Assembly (NCBI RefSeq): GCF_038396845.1
Contig: NZ_CP151587.1
Span: forward strand, 1,214,001-1,278,000
Source of the DNA: Gymnodinialimonas sp. 57CJ19
GTDB lineage: Bacteria; Pseudomonadota; Alphaproteobacteria; Rhodobacterales; Rhodobacteraceae
DNA: 64,000 bases
Direction of reading: 5' to 3'
Numbering within the stretch: the stretch's first letter is position 1; each line of letters starts with the position of its first letter. Below the pieces are notes generated by a model. It made no database searches. It saw only the letters and a program-made list of their open reading frames with translations, and had not been told where the DNA came from. The position numbers were made by a program, and so were the translations under genes. Shown here in pieces: positions 61,597-64,000 of this stretch.

Positions 61597-62354
61597 ACCT
61601 TCAGGCCGTAAAATCCATCTATGTCTTCGAGATGGCCCGCACGTTCCGCACCTTGGCCCAGTCCATCGTATCGCCGGTCCTGTCCACGTCGCTGTATTTC
61701 ATCGTGTTCGGCACGGCGATCGGGTCGCGGATCGAACAAGTGGAGGGCGTCAGCTACGGCGCGTTCATCGTGCCGGGCTTGATCATGCTGACAGTGCTGA
61801 CCCAGTCGATTTCCAACGCCAGTTTCGGGATATACTTCCCGAAGTTTATTGGCACGATCTACGAATTGCTGTCGGCACCGGCCTCGTTTCTGGAAATCAC
61901 CGCAGGCTACGTTTTGGCGGCCGCGACCAAGAGTTTCATGATCGGGTTAATCATTCTGGCCACAGCATTCTTCTTTGTGAACCTGCAAATTCTGCATCCG
62001 ATGTGGATGCTGACGTTCCTTGTGTTGACCTGCCTGTCGTTCAGCCTGTTCGGCTTTATCATCGGGATTTGGGCGCAGAACTTTGAGCAGTTGCAGTTGA
62101 TCCCGCTTTTGGCGGTGACGCCCTTGGTGTTCTTGGGCGGCGCGTTCTACTCGATCTCGATGCTGCCCGAGAGCTGGCAGACCGTGACGCTGTTCAACCC
62201 GGTGGTCTATTTGATCTCGGGGTTTCGGTGGAGCTTCTTTGGCGTGGCCGATGTGGCGCTGGCCTGGTCCTTGGTGGCGATTTTGGGCTTCACCGGAACC
62301 TGCATTGCCGTGATCGGATGGATATTCAAATCCGGCTGGCGCATCCGCGCCTGA
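61593..62354 (+). CDS. ABC-2 type transporter permease
   Basis: A 253-aa membrane protein with six helices. [20 protein letters not shown] near residue 55, [15 protein letters not shown] near 90, and [19 protein letters not shown] near 170 match the YadH-like ABC-2 permease family. ATG 61593 overlaps the ATPase stop. A hairpin-bearing repeat element follows the stop by 40 bases. Confidence 0.92.
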   Translation: MNLQAVKSIYVFEMARTFRTLAQSIVSPVLSTSLYFIVFGTAIGSRIEQVEGVSYGAFIVPGLIMLTVLTQSISNASFGIYFPKFIGTIYELLSAPASFLEITAGYVLAAATKSFMIGLIILATAFFFVNLQILHPMWMLTFLVLTCLSFSLFGFIIGIWAQNFEQLQLIPLLAVTPLVFLGGAFYSISMLPESWQTVTLFNPVVYLISGFRWSFFGVADVALAWSLVAILGFTGTCIAVIGWIFKSGWRIRA

Positions 62355-62393
62355 GGCCCGGGTGAGGCGGGGCGTTTGGGGCCAGTGTCGCTA

Positions 62394-62465
62394 AGGGGGC
62401 TAGCCCCCTCTGCGCATCCTTGAGGATGCGCTCACCCCCAGAGGTGTATTTTCCAAGATGAAGGA
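62394..62465 (+). repeat. Dispersed intergenic element, copy E, with two hairpins
   Basis: Stem 1 is AGGGGG/CCCCCT with loop CTAG (62394-62409). Stem 2 is GCGCATCCT/AGGATGCGC (62412-62420, 62423-62431). The core AGAGGTGTATTTTCCAAGAT then GAAGGA follows at 62440-62465. It separates the converging ABC permease and rimM genes. Confidence 0.85.
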
Positions 62466-62476
62466 GCCGGGCGCGT

Positions 62477-63052
62477 CTAGTCGAAGTCCTGTCCCAAGGG
62501 CGCGGAGGGCGTGTTGGGGGCGGGAGCATTGTCGAGCAGGCCGTCGGGCATGTCGATGATGACCCGGCCAGAGGCGAGATCCACGGTGGGGACGGCGGCG
62601 AGGGTGAAGGGGATAAGAAGCCCGTTGCCGAGACCCGGCCCGGTGATTTCCAGGATATCGCCCGCGCCGTGGTTGGCGACAGAGGCCACTTTGCCGATGG
62701 GTTCACCGCCGGTATCCAGGGCGGTGAGGCCGACGAGGTCGGCGTGGTAGAACTCATCATCGGGCAGGGAAGGCAGGGCCGAGCGGGGCGCATAGAGGCG
62801 AGTGCCGCGCAGCGCGTCGGCGTTTTCCTTGGTGGCGACACCGGAGAGCATCGCGGCGTAGCCGGATTTGACCGGGCGCGTCAGGTTTATGGTGTAGGAT
62901 GTGGCGCCGTCCTCGGTTGTGAGGGGGCCGTAGGCGCCGATGTCGGAAGGCTCGGCACAGAAGCTTTTCAGGCGCACTTCGCCGCGCACCCCGAAAGAGC
63001 CGGAAATCGCGCCAACGCAGACGTGGTCGGGTTTGGAGGGCGATGGGGGCAT
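62477..63052 (-). CDS. rimM: Ribosome maturation factor RimM
   Basis: A 191-aa 16S rRNA processing protein. The RimM N-domain is [20 protein letters not shown], and the PRC-barrel half is [20 protein letters not shown] with [20 protein letters not shown]. It follows rpsP on the minus strand. Normally trmD comes next; here the ABC exporter on the other strand intervenes. Confidence 0.94.
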   Translation of the reverse strand: MPPSPSKPDHVCVGAISGSFGVRGEVRLKSFCAEPSDIGAYGPLTTEDGATSYTINLTRPVKSGYAAMLSGVATKENADALRGTRLYAPRSALPSLPDDEFYHADLVGLTALDTGGEPIGKVASVANHGAGDILEITGPGLGNGLLIPFTLAAVPTVDLASGRVIIDMPDGLLDNAPAPNTPSAPLGQDFD

Positions 63053-63211
63053 GGGGGCCTCGGGCGGTTGGAGCGCGAAAGGGGCGGTGCGGAGTTTGGG
63101 CCGGGGACCGCCGGGATGGGAACATGGGGCAAGATCAGATGTCCTGCCCCATGCCGATGCTGTGGGCCGCCGCGGCGCGCAAGTGACGCGCGCGGGGGCC
63201 GCGTTGAGGAT

Positions 63212-63616
63212 TTACTCCTCTGCGGCGGCTTCTTCTGCTGCGGGCTCTTCCGCGGGGGCGGCTGCTGCTTCTGCGGCGGCGGCTGCTTTGGCGGCTTTTT
63301 CTTCGGCACGCTCAACGGCTTTCTTGCCGGGCTGTGCTTTTTTCATGTTGGCGCGCTCTTTCTTTTCGACGACGCCGGCGGCCTCGAGGAAGCGGCTGAT
63401 GCGGTCAGTGGGCTGAGCGCCCTTGTCGAGCCAGTGCTGAACACGCTCCATGTCCATCTTGACGCGGTCTTCGCTGTCCTTGGGCAGGAGTGGGTTGTAG
63501 GTGCCGAGCTTCTCGATGAAGCGGCCGTCGCGGGGCATGCGGCTGTCGGAAGCAACGATGCGATAGAAGGGGCGCTTTTTGGAACCGCCGCGGGCGAGAC
63601 GAATTTTCATAGCCAT
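63212..63616 (-). CDS. rpsP: 30S ribosomal protein S16
   Basis: A 134-aa bS16 ([40 protein letters not shown]). The conserved part ends near residue 90. The remaining 45 residues are a Lys-then-Ala/Glu-rich tail ([19 protein letters not shown] and onward), longer than in most S16. AGGAGAT precedes the start. Confidence 0.96.
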   Translation of the reverse strand: MAMKIRLARGGSKKRPFYRIVASDSRMPRDGRFIEKLGTYNPLLPKDSEDRVKMDMERVQHWLDKGAQPTDRISRFLEAAGVVEKKERANMKKAQPGKKAVERAEEKAAKAAAAAEAAAAPAEEPAAEEAAAEE

Positions 63617-63657
63617 GGTAGGTATCTCCTGAGTGAATTTCTGCGGGCAATGCGCCC

Positions 63658-63954
63658 TTAGGATTGATGTTGTTCGTGGTGACGGATGACTTCGTCGATG
63701 ACGAAGCGCATGAGTTTCTTGGCAAAAGCGGGATCCAGATCGGCCCGTTGTGACAAGTCTTCTAACCGGGCGATCTGGGCGGCTTCGCGCGTGGGATCGC
63801 TCGGGGGAAGGTCGTGTTCGGCTTTCAATGCGCCGACAGCTTGGGTGTGCTTGAAACGCTCACCCAGGGTGTAGATCAAGATCGCATCGAGGCGGTCGAT
63901 GCTTTCGCGGTGGCCCTTCAGGACCTCGGCGGCTTTGGTGACTGCGTCGCTCAT
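63658..63954 (-). CDS. Chorismate mutase (AroQ type)
   Basis: A 98-aa all-helical chorismate mutase that turns chorismate into prephenate. It shows [39 protein letters not shown] and the C-terminal helix [18 protein letters not shown]. Its start overlaps the stop of the gene upstream (ATGA). The link to rpsP is seen in many Rhodobacterales. Confidence 0.9.
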   Translation of the reverse strand: MSDAVTKAAEVLKGHRESIDRLDAILIYTLGERFKHTQAVGALKAEHDLPPSDPTREAAQIARLEDLSQRADLDPAFAKKLMRFVIDEVIRHHEQHQS

Positions 63955-64000
63955 GGGGCGGCCTCCTGTGGCGACGGGTGGCGATACACCAGCGCGTCGG
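63951..64000 (-). CDS. C-terminal end of a gene cut by the window (possibly GNAT acetyltransferase)
   Basis: On the minus strand the frame entering the window reads [15 protein letters not shown] and stops at 63951-63953, overlapping the chorismate mutase ATG by 4 bases. Only 15 codons are visible. In related genomes a GNAT acetyltransferase often lies here, but the identity cannot be shown. Confidence 0.5.
   Translation of the reverse strand, partial: DALVYRHPSPQEAAP

Noticed and set aside
13728-62465. Repeat core read as a short peptide gene (SD-like GGAGG, then ATGAAGG)
   Set aside because: The frames after the ATG differ between copies and have no common length or sequence, so a shared peptide is unlikely.
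24706-62465. Repeats as a CRISPR array
   Set aside because: Copies are kilobases apart with no regular spacers and no cas genes.

Overview
The window is about 64 kb of a GC-rich chromosome from an alphaproteobacterium of the Rhodobacterales (Roseobacter group). The support is gene content and order: a SAM/SAH-type riboswitch ahead of metK, MipZ-type ParA, the phoH-ybeY-corC-lnt-metK order, the glcDEF set, a chorismate mutase-rpsP-rimM run, a C-minus bL31, and many Rhodobacterales-type conserved proteins. No tRNA, rRNA, CRISPR array, transposase or integrase was recognised. || Layout. 1-11600 is an aromatic-acid catabolic block: paaZ and paaX, a DctPQM TRAP transporter, then an overlapping operon of SDR dehydrogenase, enoyl-CoA hydratase, MarR regulator, feruloyl-CoA-synthase-like ligase and thiolase. 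The parts suggest uptake, CoA activation and beta-oxidation of phenylpropanoid (hydroxycinnamate-like) acids, with paaZ/paaX pointing to the phenylacetyl-CoA route. 11600-15200 holds a P450, a WYL regulator, a VOC protein and small conserved genes. 15365-22081 is a tight four-gene MoxR/DUF58/BatA-DUF4159/GATase-like operon. 22282-27274 holds a HemJ-like protein and glycolate oxidase glcDEF. 27474-34179 has a secreted trypsin-like protease, an Hsp20 gene with a ROSE-type RNA thermometer in its leader, a Hint-domain protein, miaB, and an OmpA/lipoprotein pair that share a module. 34393-45620 is a housekeeping block (phoH, ybeY, corC, lnt, metK, trmB, aroA, cmk, rpsA). 45878-55951 contains a PRC-barrel protein, a DUF4394 protein, a metallo-hydrolase, an Hsp70-like protein, gbsR-cydAB, mipZ and a TPR protein. 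56132-64000 is the rpsP-rimM-trmD-rplS-rpmE ribosome/tRNA cluster on the minus strand. || That last cluster is interrupted twice. An ABC exporter on the opposite strand sits between rimM and trmD. A segment with an abortive-infection (Abi_C) gene, a LOV histidine kinase and a decayed second trmD 3' end sits between trmD and rplS. || The most unusual non-coding signal is a dispersed intergenic element, seven copies in the window. It has a core reading roughly GAGGTGTATTTGCCAAGATG followed by AAGG. Four copies are preceded by two hairpins whose stems differ in sequence but stay complementary. One copy supplies the ribosome-binding site of glcE. All functional statements come from reading motifs and gene order; no database search was run.
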